Source: Anaerobacillus sp. (lineage in GTDB: Bacteria; Bacillota; Bacilli; Bacillales_H; Anaerobacillaceae). Taken from it: 9,636 nt of DNA. The position numbers were made by a program, and so were the translations under genes. Below are positions 1 through 5,903 of the stretch, piece by piece. The stretch is from positions 1 through 9,636 of the forward strand of contig SKOL01000684.1 in the NCBI GenBank assembly GCA_007120055.1. The letters run 5' to 3'. The notes beneath the pieces were generated by a model. The model ran no database searches, was not told where the DNA came from, and saw only the letters and a program-made list of their open reading frames with translations. Every line of letters begins with the position of its first letter. Position 1 is the stretch's first letter.

Positions 1-581
1 AACTTGATCTTTTAAGAGCACTGGGAATAAGACCAAAGCAAATCGTTTATTTACATCACCCAACGATATGTGAAAGACTTCATATTCCGGTACAGTCTTT
101 TGTTTTAAGAAAATATACATCGACGCACGCTGCAAACATTTGGGGAAAAATAGGTGATTATTACGATGATGGTATCGGTCCTAAAAAAATTTATGTTTCA
201 AGATCAAAATTAACTAATAGAAGACGGAAATTAATAAATGAAACGGAAGTTGAAAATCTGTTTGCTACACATGGTTTTACGATTATTCACCCTCAGGAAT
301 TGAGCGTAAGGAAGCAAATAAGTCTTTTTAGAAATGCAAACATTATCGCTGGTCCTTCAGGTTCTGCCATGTACAATTGTGTTTTTCAAAACAAGCCTAC
401 ACAAAAGTTCATACTTACTCCCAGTGATTTTTTTAAGATGAGTGATGTGTTGATCAATACATCTACGAAAGGACAGTTGAATTATTTCATCGGTGAAACA
501 GTTGACGATACGAGACCATCTAATCTAGCCGACTGGATCATAGATATCGTTAAGCTTAAAAAATATTTAAAAGAAATTTAA
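1..581 (+). CDS. Glycosyltransferase family 61 (DUF563) protein, 3' part
   Basis: The open frame enters from the left edge (first full codon at position 3) and ends at TAA 579-581, giving 192 visible residues; the N-terminus lies outside the window. Seen: KIYVSR at residues 62-67, RRKLINE at 74-80, GFTIIHP at 91-97, a conserved-looking Q105 and F109, and AGPSGSAMYN at 116-125. This order (KxYxSR, R..NE, GF.ii.P, the Q...F segment, then G..G.a..N) is the signature of the GT61/DUF563 C-terminal catalytic domain. Bacterial members are commonly annotated as capsular polysaccharide biosynthesis proteins. Inference: it transfers a sugar to a surface glycan, here probably a spore-surface one. No membrane segment is visible in this part. 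It converges with the sulfotransferase gene only 28 bp downstream. The family call is firm; donor and acceptor sugars are unknown. An internal TTG at 300 has no supporting ribosome binding site and lies inside the conserved domain, so it is not the start. Confidence 0.85.
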   Translation, partial: LDLLRALGIRPKQIVYLHHPTICERLHIPVQSFVLRKYTSTHAANIWGKIGDYYDDGIGPKKIYVSRSKLTNRRRKLINETEVENLFATHGFTIIHPQELSVRKQISLFRNANIIAGPSGSAMYNCVFQNKPTQKFILTPSDFFKMSDVLINTSTKGQLNYFIGETVDDTRPSNLADWIIDIVKLKKYLKEI

Positions 582-609
582 AATTGAGTGAATTTTAAGG
601 GGAAAGTTG

Positions 610-1314
610 TTAACGCCTTCTCTGAGTGCTGCGAAAATTGTTTAGCTGTTTCATTAGTTTTTGTTTTGATAAACGGTACAATTCCATGTCTAATTGATTA
701 TTTTCCTTTATTGATGCAATGATTCTCGGAGACAAATGTTCTACTTGTGGCTTGTTTTTCGTCATATTTTGCTTTCGAAAAAAAGTATTTTGCCAACCAA
801 ATCTTTTCTTCATTAAATAAAGAGATTCATTGAACATTTCTGTAATCCCAACAACTGAAAAATAAGTTTCAATATTTTTTTTCGCTTGTTCTAAATGAGG
901 GTTTGTTAGTGGGCTTCCGAGATAGCCAGATAGTAAACGAGTTTGCAAATTCATATGGTCGTTTTGCTTATGATACTCTTCTAGACTCATATTACTCACT
1001 TTTTCGTGTTGATCGTGAGTGGGAATACTTCGAATAAAGTAATATTCAGAAATAATTCGTTCTACCGGTTCACGTAGCATAGTAATATAAGTAGATGGAG
1101 TTGAGAAATAGTGATGAACGCCGAATGGAAAGTGCCCTTGAATACAAGCAACATTTTTTTTTGATAGTTCTTTAAGAATAGCATCTCTTTCTGGAGCGTC
1201 TTTATAAACATGAAAGTTACAATTACGATTGATATTTTTTCCAATAATATATTTTAAAGTAGTTCCCGCAGTTTTTGGCATATGCAAATGAATCAATATT
1301 TCCTTATTTTTCAT
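610..1314 (-). CDS. Sulfotransferase family 2-type protein
   Basis: This encodes 234 residues, likely a cytoplasmic carbohydrate sulfotransferase using PAPS. Seen: HMPKTAGTTL at residues 11-20 is the 5'-phosphosulfate-binding loop (PKTAGTT type). MLREPVERIISEYY at 79-92 is the 3'-phosphate-binding segment, with R81 and S89 in the usual places. GHFPFG at 60-65 offers H61 as a catalytic-base candidate. NLQTRLLSG (122-130) and VVGITEMFNESLYLMKKRFGW (split around 154-174) match blocks typical of the heparan-sulfate 2-O-sulfotransferase-like family (Sulfotransfer_2). There is no signal peptide or transmembrane anchor. The ATG at 1314 is preceded by AAAGGA about 10 nt upstream. It lies 55 bp downstream of the GT4 gene on the same strand, with no obvious promoter between, so the two are probably co-transcribed. 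The family call is firm. Sulfation of a spore-surface glycan is inferred from neighbours only; the acceptor is unknown. Confidence 0.85.
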   Translation of the reverse strand: MKNKEILIHLHMPKTAGTTLKYIIGKNINRNCNFHVYKDAPERDAILKELSKKNVACIQGHFPFGVHHYFSTPSTYITMLREPVERIISEYYFIRSIPTHDQHEKVSNMSLEEYHKQNDHMNLQTRLLSGYLGSPLTNPHLEQAKKNIETYFSVVGITEMFNESLYLMKKRFGWQNTFFRKQNMTKNKPQVEHLSPRIIASIKENNQLDMELYRLSKQKLMKQLNNFRSTQRRR

Positions 1315-1369
1315 TATTTATCATTCCTTTATCTCAAGTATTTCTACAAAAAGAGTAACTAAAAAAATT

Positions 1370-2422
1370 TTACACCTTAAGAAGTTTCATGAAGTTTTGG
1401 GCGTACTGGGTATGGTTGAAATATACATGAATATGTTTTTGAGCATTTGTTCGAATTGTTTCTCGTAATTTTGTATCGTTAATAATTTGCATTGCTTGGT
1501 TAACAGCATCCGTTGTATTTTTAAAAAACTTCCCAGTTTTATTGTGGATAATAAAGCTTCTCACGCCATCTGAATCTGTTGTGAGAACAGGACAACGGCA
1601 AGCCATAGCTTCAAGAACGGCATAACCAAAACCTTCAGTGATCGAAGTTGAACATAAAAATCCTCTAGAATCGCCAATCATTGAATAATAATTTGCCATT
1701 TGATCGTGACTTATATTTGAATAAGTTGTTAGGTTATTTTTTAATTGTAAATCGTTTACCGTTTTCTTACAACTAGCCACTTCTTCAGGTGTAGCAAGTG
1801 TAGGGTCATGAAACATCCAGATTTTTATGGAAGGATTTTGTTTCATTAGCTGGTGACAAATCGTTAAGAAACCTGCCCAATTTTTATTTTTCTCTAAGCG
1901 TCCTACCCAACCAATAATTGGTGAATGTTGACGTGGTAAAGAACGATAGCAGAAAGTGCTGACATCGATACAATTATGAAAACAAAATTGCTTCATTGTT
2001 GGATAGTGTTGTTGAAAATGATTTTTTAGATGCGCCGTATTTGGGTATAATATGCCATTTGCATAAGGAGTTATATGACCTTTGATACTTTTCAAAATTT
2101 GGTTTACAAACTTTTCCTCGCCTAAACCTTGAACTTCATAGATGATTTTTCCTTTATAGCCAAAATCTCTAAGTTTTTTTAAAAATAAATAATCCGAGGA
2201 AACAACAATTAACGTATAATTTTCCTTTTTGATGATTTGTTGAATTTGCTGATCGTTGTTTGTAATAAATGTTGGAATATTTTTTATGTTTTGATTCCCT
2301 GACCCATTTTTAAAGTAAAGCAAGTGACATGTAATTCCTTTTTTTTGCAAGGCCAGACAACGTTGGCGATTTAATGTTTCCATTCCACCACTTGGTAAAT
2401 AGTACACGAATAATATTTTCAT
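1370..2422 (-). CDS. Glycosyltransferase family 4 (GT-B fold)
   Basis: This is a retaining, cytoplasmic GT-B glycosyltransferase of 350 residues, a usual length for family 4. Seen: an N-terminal Rossmann start MKILFVYYLPSGGME (1-15), whose glycine-rich turn is typical of the acceptor-side domain. The C-terminal domain starts near GWVGRLEKNKNW (171-182). The donor-binding EX7E motif is E263-GFGYAVL-E271, followed by the ACRCPVLTTDSDG loop (274-286). Start choice: an ATG three codons upstream (2431) abuts the purine-rich GGGGGAAGG and cannot use it, whereas ATG 2422 sits 9 nt from it, so 2422 is called. It is the first gene of a probable two-gene unit with the sulfotransferase. A SigK-like -10 with an upstream GerE-like box lies just before it. 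The product presumably adds a hexose or amino sugar to a spore-surface glycan (inference); its specificity cannot be read from sequence. Confidence 0.88.
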   Translation of the reverse strand: MKILFVYYLPSGGMETLNRQRCLALQKKGITCHLLYFKNGSGNQNIKNIPTFITNNDQQIQQIIKKENYTLIVVSSDYLFLKKLRDFGYKGKIIYEVQGLGEEKFVNQILKSIKGHITPYANGILYPNTAHLKNHFQQHYPTMKQFCFHNCIDVSTFCYRSLPRQHSPIIGWVGRLEKNKNWAGFLTICHQLMKQNPSIKIWMFHDPTLATPEEVASCKKTVNDLQLKNNLTTYSNISHDQMANYYSMIGDSRGFLCSTSITEGFGYAVLEAMACRCPVLTTDSDGVRSFIIHNKTGKFFKNTTDAVNQAMQIINDTKLRETIRTNAQKHIHVYFNHTQYAQNFMKLLKV

Positions 2423-2430
2423 AAAAATCA

Positions 2431-2440
2431 TCCTTCCCCC
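2431..2440 (-). promoter_or_regulatory. Ribosome binding site deciding the start of the GT4 gene
   Basis: On the - strand GGGGGAAGGA is followed by TGATTTTT and then ATG (2422). The spacing of 9 nt from AAGG to ATG 2422 is normal, while the ATG at 2431 overlaps the motif. This supports the shorter protein. Confidence 0.6.
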
Positions 2441-2452
2441 ATGTTACTAATC

Positions 2453-2489
2453 AGCGTATGTTTAGGAGTTGCTAGTGGATTGGGTCAAT
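2453..2489 (-). promoter_or_regulatory. Candidate SigK promoter with GerE-like box for the GT4/sulfotransferase unit
   Basis: Read on the - strand, ATTGACCCAATC (2489-2478) is followed by 17 nt and then CATACGCT (2460-2453). CATANNNT is the SigK -10 consensus. The upstream box fits the reverse of the published GerE consensus RWWTRGGYNNYY at all but one position. Its location, roughly -32 to -43 from a start near 2446, is where GerE sites often lie. No clear SigK -35 (AC) is seen at the standard distance, which would be consistent with activator dependence. CATANNNT alone is not rare in AT-rich DNA, so the combination carries the weight. The same arrangement occurs before the collagen-like gene. 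Confidence 0.42.
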
Positions 2490-2492
2490 TTC

Positions 2493-2500
2493 CATACTAT
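2493..2500 (+). promoter_or_regulatory. Weak candidate SigK -10 for the divergent GT4 gene
   Basis: CATACTAT matches CATANNNT in the 151-bp gap between the divergent genes, about 63 bp before the ribosome binding site at 2563. No AC -35 is visible at 16-17 bp, and no GerE box lies in the same relative position as at the other promoters. The GerE-like box at 2478-2489 lies immediately upstream and might serve both directions. Weak evidence. Confidence 0.2.
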
Positions 2501-2562
2501 TACTAAGTTTTTATTCTAAGATATATGTCTATCGGAATATAGTTAAATAAATGCAGAAAAAT

Positions 2563-2567
2563 TGAGG
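2563..2567 (+). promoter_or_regulatory. Ribosome binding site deciding the start at 2574
   Basis: TGAGG at 2563-2567 lies 6 nt before ATG 2574. A TTG at 2562 would overlap this motif, so the longer frame beginning there is unlikely to be translated. Confidence 0.5.
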
Positions 2568-2573
2568 TGTTGG

Positions 2574-3770
2574 ATGGTGGTAACTGATCATCGTGAACAG
2601 AAGAAAACAATTATATTTTGTGCCCATAAAGGTGCGGATGATCATATAACGGGGGCAGAGAATTATTTCTTATTTCTAATGAAAGAAATGCAGAAACGCT
2701 ATCATTGTATTCTTGTTTCACCAATTCAAAGTATGTTGACTGCGAAAGTGAAAAAGTTAGCTATAGAAGTTTTGATTACTCCTTATCCAATGTGTTGGCA
2801 GTTGTGGAAACCAGACGAAACGCTAATTGAACAACAAAAGCAGCTATTGAGTGATCCGTCACATCAACAGCTTACTACTATCATTAAGAAAAAGAAGGCA
2901 GATTTAGTAATTGTAAATACATGTGTTAATCCAATCCCTGCATTAGCTGCAAAGCAATTAGGAGTTCCTGTTGTTTGGATTATAAGTGAGGTCATTGCTG
3001 AAAACATATTTTCAAAGCAAGCTGTTTCCTTTATAAATCAATATTCTAATTGGATCATTGGAGTTTCAAATGCTGTACTAAAACAGTTTTATCAAGCAAA
3101 ATTACAACAAAAGACCTTCGTATTACACCCTACTGTTGAGCTTAAACAACTTCAGTTACCATTAATGAAAAGAAACAGGGAACTTTTTCGACATAAATTA
3201 AGGTTAAAAAATACGGATCTACTAGTAGCATGTATTGCTGCCTACTTTTCTCCAATTAAAGGCTTTGAACATTTTATTCAAATGGCAGTTTCATTATGTA
3301 GAAAACATCATCAAGTACACTTTTTACTTATTGGCAAACCTACTGATAAGTTTTTTTACAAAAAGTGTCGCCAACTCATCAATCGATCAAGGAATAAACA
3401 TAAATTTCATCTTCTTCCATTCGAAGCAAACATTTATTCCGTTTATCCAGCTGTAGATGTTATTGTGATCCCAAGTTTAGTTGATGAAGGATTTTCGTTA
3501 GTTTGCCAAGAGAGTTTATTTTTAGCGAAGCCCGTTGTTGCTTATCAATCAGGCGGGTTAATTGAACAATTTCAAAAAACGAATAACGAGCAGTTTGTGG
3601 TAGAAAAAAGGAATATTCATATGCTTGAAAGTAAAGTTTCTCAATTAATTACTAATCCTATGTTACGTGAGAAAGTAGGTAAGCAGAATCGCGTTGCGGC
3701 GATGAACTATTTTGGGATTGAACATTTCCGGAAACAGTTACATTTTATTTTCGGAAATGTATTAGGATAA
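2574..3770 (+). CDS. Glycosyltransferase family 4 (GT-B fold)
   Basis: This encodes 398 residues and is a second GT4-type enzyme, not a close copy of the one at 1370-2422. Seen: an N-terminal domain with KTIIFCAHKGADDHITGAEN (11-30), which holds the glycine-containing turn; an inter-domain stretch IAAYFSPIKGFEHFI (221-235), typical of the start of the GT-B C-terminal domain; LLIGKP (251-256); and the donor-binding EX7E motif E305-GFSLVCQ-E313 followed by KPVVAYQSGG (319-328). There are no membrane segments or signal peptide, so it should be cytosolic. The start at ATG 2574 follows GAGG by 6 nt; GTG 2577 is an alternative. It diverges from the GT4/sulfotransferase unit and ends at a strong hairpin shared with the convergent ExsC-like gene, so it is probably monocistronic. 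The donor sugar and acceptor are unknown; a role in spore-surface glycan assembly is inferred from position. Confidence 0.85.
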   Translation: MVVTDHREQKKTIIFCAHKGADDHITGAENYFLFLMKEMQKRYHCILVSPIQSMLTAKVKKLAIEVLITPYPMCWQLWKPDETLIEQQKQLLSDPSHQQLTTIIKKKKADLVIVNTCVNPIPALAAKQLGVPVVWIISEVIAENIFSKQAVSFINQYSNWIIGVSNAVLKQFYQAKLQQKTFVLHPTVELKQLQLPLMKRNRELFRHKLRLKNTDLLVACIAAYFSPIKGFEHFIQMAVSLCRKHHQVHFLLIGKPTDKFFYKKCRQLINRSRNKHKFHLLPFEANIYSVYPAVDVIVIPSLVDEGFSLVCQESLFLAKPVVAYQSGGLIEQFQKTNNEQFVVEKRNIHMLESKVSQLITNPMLREKVGKQNRVAAMNYFGIEHFRKQLHFIFGNVLG

Positions 3771-3776
3771 TTAAAC

Positions 3777-3826
3777 GAATAATGAGTAAACCCTGAAGGC
3801 AAGCCTTCAGGGTTTACTCATTATTC
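3777..3826. terminator. Perfect inverted repeat, bidirectional terminator
   Basis: Arms of 24 bp (3777-3800 and 3803-3826) are perfectly complementary around a central AA. The stem includes CCCTGAAGGC / GCCTTCAGGG next to the loop and an AT-rich base. It starts 6 bp after the stop of the + strand GT4 gene and runs over the last codons and stop (3821-3823) of the - strand gene. It therefore lies between convergent genes, as a shared terminator would. A classical long U-run is not clear on either side. The AT-rich foot of the stem supplies A-rich sequence before and U-rich sequence after the GC core on both strands. Confidence 0.8.
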
Positions 3827-4267
3827 AGTTGTCGTACCAGCAGCAGCTGTTCCACTGAAGCTTGCAGCTCCAATCACAGCAGTTGTAATACCAAGAACTC
3901 CAGATGTTTCAATCGTTGCAGTATATTGAATTTCTCCATCTAAAGGTGCTGGTGGAAAATCAACGGCGCTGAAGCCCCATGTTTCTTCGGTTACCAATAC
4001 TTCCCCGATGCTATAAGTTGTCGTAAAGATTTCAACTGCATCTCTAAACACACTAATTGTTAATGTCTCACCAATACCTAGTCCAGATACTTTTACATAG
4101 CCATTTAGCTGAACACGAATATTAGCTTCATTTTCAAGTGAAACTCCAGCAGTTTGCAATCCAATGTCACCAAATAATAAAGAAGCAGGTGCAACTGGAA
4201 TTGGCGTAGTCGCAGCATCATCATTACTATGCTGAGATACTCTCATATCTAAAAATTGAATGGGCAT
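3821..4267 (-). CDS. ExsC-like spore/exosporium surface protein
   Basis: This encodes 148 residues, rich in Ala, Thr, Val, Ile and Gly and predicted almost entirely beta-strand. There are no cysteines, no signal peptide and no membrane segment, as expected of a protein made in the mother cell and assembled on the spore. Seen: MPIQFLDMRVSQ at the N-terminus, SLLFGDIGLQTAG (29-41), VQLNGYVKV (52-60), an ISVFRDAVEIFTTTY block (71-85), AVDFPPAP (101-108), IQYTATIE (113-120) and an ASFSGTAAAGTTTE tail (135-148). From memory this pattern (a V.L.g.V.V block, then FRD...IF.T, then the FPP and SFSG blocks) resembles exosporium protein C (ExsC) and related Bacillaceae proteins; this needs a profile search. 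The ribosome binding site AAAGGAGGTG (4284-4275) is near perfect, suggesting high expression. A SigK-like -10 precedes it. Less likely it is another TNF/C1q-like exosporium protein of the BxpB type. Confidence 0.6.
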   Translation of the reverse strand: MPIQFLDMRVSQHSNDDAATTPIPVAPASLLFGDIGLQTAGVSLENEANIRVQLNGYVKVSGLGIGETLTISVFRDAVEIFTTTYSIGEVLVTEETWGFSAVDFPPAPLDGEIQYTATIETSGVLGITTAVIGAASFSGTAAAGTTTE

Positions 4268-4274
4268 TATGTTT

Positions 4275-4306
4275 CACCTCCTTTTTGTTTGATACTATAC
4301 AATATG
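4275..4306 (-). promoter_or_regulatory. SigK-like -10 and strong ribosome binding site of the ExsC-like gene
   Basis: On the - strand CATATTGTA (4306-4298) is an exact match to CATANNNTA. It is followed by a leader of about 15 nt and AAAGGAGGTG (4284-4275), with AGGAGG 9 nt before ATG 4267. No AC -35 is visible at 16-17 bp. A CCTA sequence (4328-4325) lies 18 nt upstream of CATA, 2 nt closer than the RCCYA core at the other promoters. Confidence 0.45.
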
Positions 4307-4472
4307 TAGAAAATGAAAAAACGCTAGGACACACTATAAAAATCAACATTTACCATATATTAATAAATCGTTACCACAACCCCTTAACGTATTTTTCCAA
4401 GCGATTCATTTAGAGGGATAAAAAACTAGTAATTTATCATAACAATGAAAATTAATTTTTCTTAATAGTGCG

Positions 4473-4649
4473 TGTTCAAAAAGGAGGATAATCAGAGCCG
4501 AGAAGATCGAGGCTGCGAAGCTTCGAGCAGCGGAGTGTCTGCTATTAATACATGAGCAAGTGTTTCCGTGCGACGAGTAACCGCAGGAGCAGCACAGAAG
4601 CGAGCCAACGAAGAGATTCGACAGCTATGATTACCGGACTTTTTGAACA
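4473..4649. repeat. Palindrome-ended dispersed repeat (MITE-like) of about 177 bp
   Basis: The ends are perfect 11-bp inverted repeats: TGTTCAAAAAG at 4473-4483 and CTTTTTGAACA at 4639-4649. The similarity continues inward, since TAATC at 4489-4493 matches GATTA at 4629-4633. The interior looks richer in G+C than the flanks and contains smaller dyads, for example GCTGCGAAGC/TTCGAGCAGC around 4512-4531. The hexamer TAATAG lies just outside both ends (4463-4468 and 4655-4660), but not symmetrically, so it is only a weak target-duplication candidate. From memory, similar GC-rich intergenic elements with this TTCAAAAAG end recur in Bacillaceae genomes; this cannot be confirmed here. There is no transposase, so if mobile it is non-autonomous. 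Confidence 0.6.
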
Positions 4650-4729
4650 TCCTCTAATAGATATGTAAGCGAAGGTATTTATCTACGGATAAGTACCATT
4701 TTTTTATTATTAATTAAAACTTATAGGGG

Positions 4730-4767
4730 AATAGCCTAGGACAGATTTTTCAATGAAACATAGGTTA
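4730..4767 (+). promoter_or_regulatory. Candidate SigK promoter of the nucleotide-sugar operon
   Basis: CATAGGTTA (4759-4767) is an exact match to CATANNNTA. AC at 4741-4742 lies 16 bp upstream, fitting the SigK -35/-10 layout (AC, 16-17 bp, CATANNNTA). AATAGCCTAGGA (4730-4741) contains a GerE-like RCCYA core (GCCTA), placed 17 nt from CATA by box edge, as in the promoters at 2453-2489 and 9395-9432. The predicted start near 4774 leaves a short leader before AAGGAG at 4797-4802. This is the best SigK match in the window. Confidence 0.55.
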
Positions 4768-4808
4768 TAAAGAGGAAAATAATACTTGGTAATAAGAAGG
4801 AGAAAGCA

Positions 4809-5903
4809 ATGAAAATCCTGACAATTTTAGGTACGCGACCTGAGATTATTAGACTTAGTTTAATAATAAAGAAGCTTGATCAATTTGCTGAAAAGCATAT
4901 TTTTGTGCATACCGGTCAAAACTTTACTCCTTCCCTTAGGGATGTCTTTTTTGACGAATTACAAGTTAGGAAGCCTGACTATATTTTATCTCAAAAACAA
5001 CAATCACTAGGTGAACAGCTGGCGACTATGTTTAGTAAGTTAGAGAAAATTTTTGAAAAAGAACAACCGGACAAAGTTTTAATTTTAGGTGATACAAATA
5101 GTGGTTTAAGCGCCATCTTAGCAGAACGAATGGGGATTCCTGTTGTCCATATGGAATCAGGAAATCGCTGTTTTGACTTAACTGTTCCAGAAGAAACGAA
5201 TCGGCATCTGATCGATACAGTTTCTAGTTTTAATCTACCATATACACGACAAAGTAAAGAAAATTTGCTCCGTGAGGGTATTGCTAGTAAGCGTATATAT
5301 CAAACCGGCAATCCGATCTTCGAGGTGTTAGAACACTACAAAAAAGAAATAACCAATAGCGATATTTTAAAAACACTTGGTCTTCATCGCTTTGAATACT
5401 TTTTAGTAACAGCACACCGAGCAGAAAATGTTGATGTTCCTCACCATTTATCGGAAATCCTTGAAGCGATTAATTTAGTCGCGAAAACATTTCAGAGGAG
5501 AGTGATTTGTAGTATCCATCCAAGAACGAAAGCGAAAATAGCGGATAGTCCAATGATTGGCATGCATCCTTTAGTTGAATTCCATGAGCCATTTAGCTTT
5601 TTTAACTTCGTTCAGTTGGAAAAAAATGCATTTTGCGTGTTGACAGATAGTGGAACAGTTCAGGAAGAGTGCTGTATATTCCGAGTTCCAACGGTGACAT
5701 TTCGCAAAACTACTGAAAGACCAGAAACAATTGAATGCGGCAGCAATATGTTATCAGGTCTAGATGCAAAAAGAATATTACAATCGGTCAATGTCATGAT
5801 AAGTCAACCGAAAACTTGGGTCTGTCCAGAAGGTTATCTTGACCCGGATGTTTCGAATAAAGTTATTAAATTTTTACTAGGAGGTAGTAACATTGTTCGA
5901 TGA
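4809..5903 (+). CDS. UDP-N-acetylglucosamine 2-epimerase, WbjD/CapG/MnaA family
   Basis: This encodes 364 residues, the usual length of non-hydrolysing UDP-GlcNAc 2-epimerases. Seen: GTRPE (8-12), HTGQN (34-38), GDTN (94-97) with D95, HMESGNRCFD (114-123) with E116, PEETNR (127-132), TAHRAEN (202-207) with H203, and the C-terminal SGTVQEE (281-287) and ERPE (303-306) UDP-binding blocks. The Asp, Glu, Glu and His known to be important in E. coli WecB all have counterparts. The HMESGNRCFD...VPEETNRH stretch is closer to the WbjD/CapG/WbvD branch, which acts on 2-acetamido-2,6-dideoxy-L-hexoses, than to standard MnaA/WecB (HVEAGLRT). That fits its neighbours. The ATG follows AAGGAG by 6 nt. It is the first gene of a five-gene operon, overlaps the next gene by 11 nt, and has a good SigK-like promoter upstream. 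Cytosolic enzyme. The epimerase family is certain; the exact substrate is inferred. Confidence 0.9.
   Translation: MKILTILGTRPEIIRLSLIIKKLDQFAEKHIFVHTGQNFTPSLRDVFFDELQVRKPDYILSQKQQSLGEQLATMFSKLEKIFEKEQPDKVLILGDTNSGLSAILAERMGIPVVHMESGNRCFDLTVPEETNRHLIDTVSSFNLPYTRQSKENLLREGIASKRIYQTGNPIFEVLEHYKKEITNSDILKTLGLHRFEYFLVTAHRAENVDVPHHLSEILEAINLVAKTFQRRVICSIHPRTKAKIADSPMIGMHPLVEFHEPFSFFNFVQLEKNAFCVLTDSGTVQEECCIFRVPTVTFRKTTERPETIECGSNMLSGLDAKRILQSVNVMISQPKTWVCPEGYLDPDVSNKVIKFLLGGSNIVR
5879..5884 (+). promoter_or_regulatory. Ribosome binding site supporting a TTG start at 5893
   Basis: AGGAGG lies 8 nt before TTG 5893, inside the end of the epimerase gene. No ATG or GTG in frame near this position gives a full Rossmann N-terminus, so TTG is taken as the start. 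Confidence 0.75.

Larger units (their letters stand above)
4268..4808. other. 541-bp intergenic region between divergent genes
   Basis: No convincing protein gene is present. The left edge (4268-4306) holds the ribosome binding site and SigK-like -10 of the ExsC-like gene. Positions 4307-4472 are AT-rich with nothing recognised. A palindrome-ended repeat that looks richer in G+C than its flanks lies at 4473-4649. Positions 4650-4729 are AT-rich and unassigned, and 4730-4808 hold the promoter and ribosome binding site of the nucleotide-sugar operon. Confidence 0.7.

Noticed and set aside
582..609. Searched the 28-bp gap between the convergent GT61 and sulfotransferase genes for a terminator.
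   Set aside because: No inverted repeat or T-run of useful length seen.
1062..1244. 60-codon - strand frame inside the sulfotransferase gene.
   Set aside because: Shifted phase of a gene with intact conserved motifs; no independent evidence.
3235..3456. 73-codon + strand frame in another phase inside the GT4 gene at 2574-3770.
   Set aside because: Lies wholly within a well-supported gene, has no ribosome binding site, and translates to a Phe/Ile-rich sequence without family features.
4354..4362. CATATATTA on the + strand, an exact CATANNNTA match.
   Set aside because: No AC -35 or GerE-like box at the right distance, and more than 400 bp and a repeat element lie before the next + strand gene. 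Chance matches are expected in AT-rich DNA.
4552..4668. 38-codon open frame (ATG 4552 to TAA 4666-4668) running through the palindromic repeat.
   Set aside because: No ribosome binding site, basic Ser/Arg-rich composition typical of translated GC-rich repeat DNA, and it crosses the repeat end into unrelated flank.
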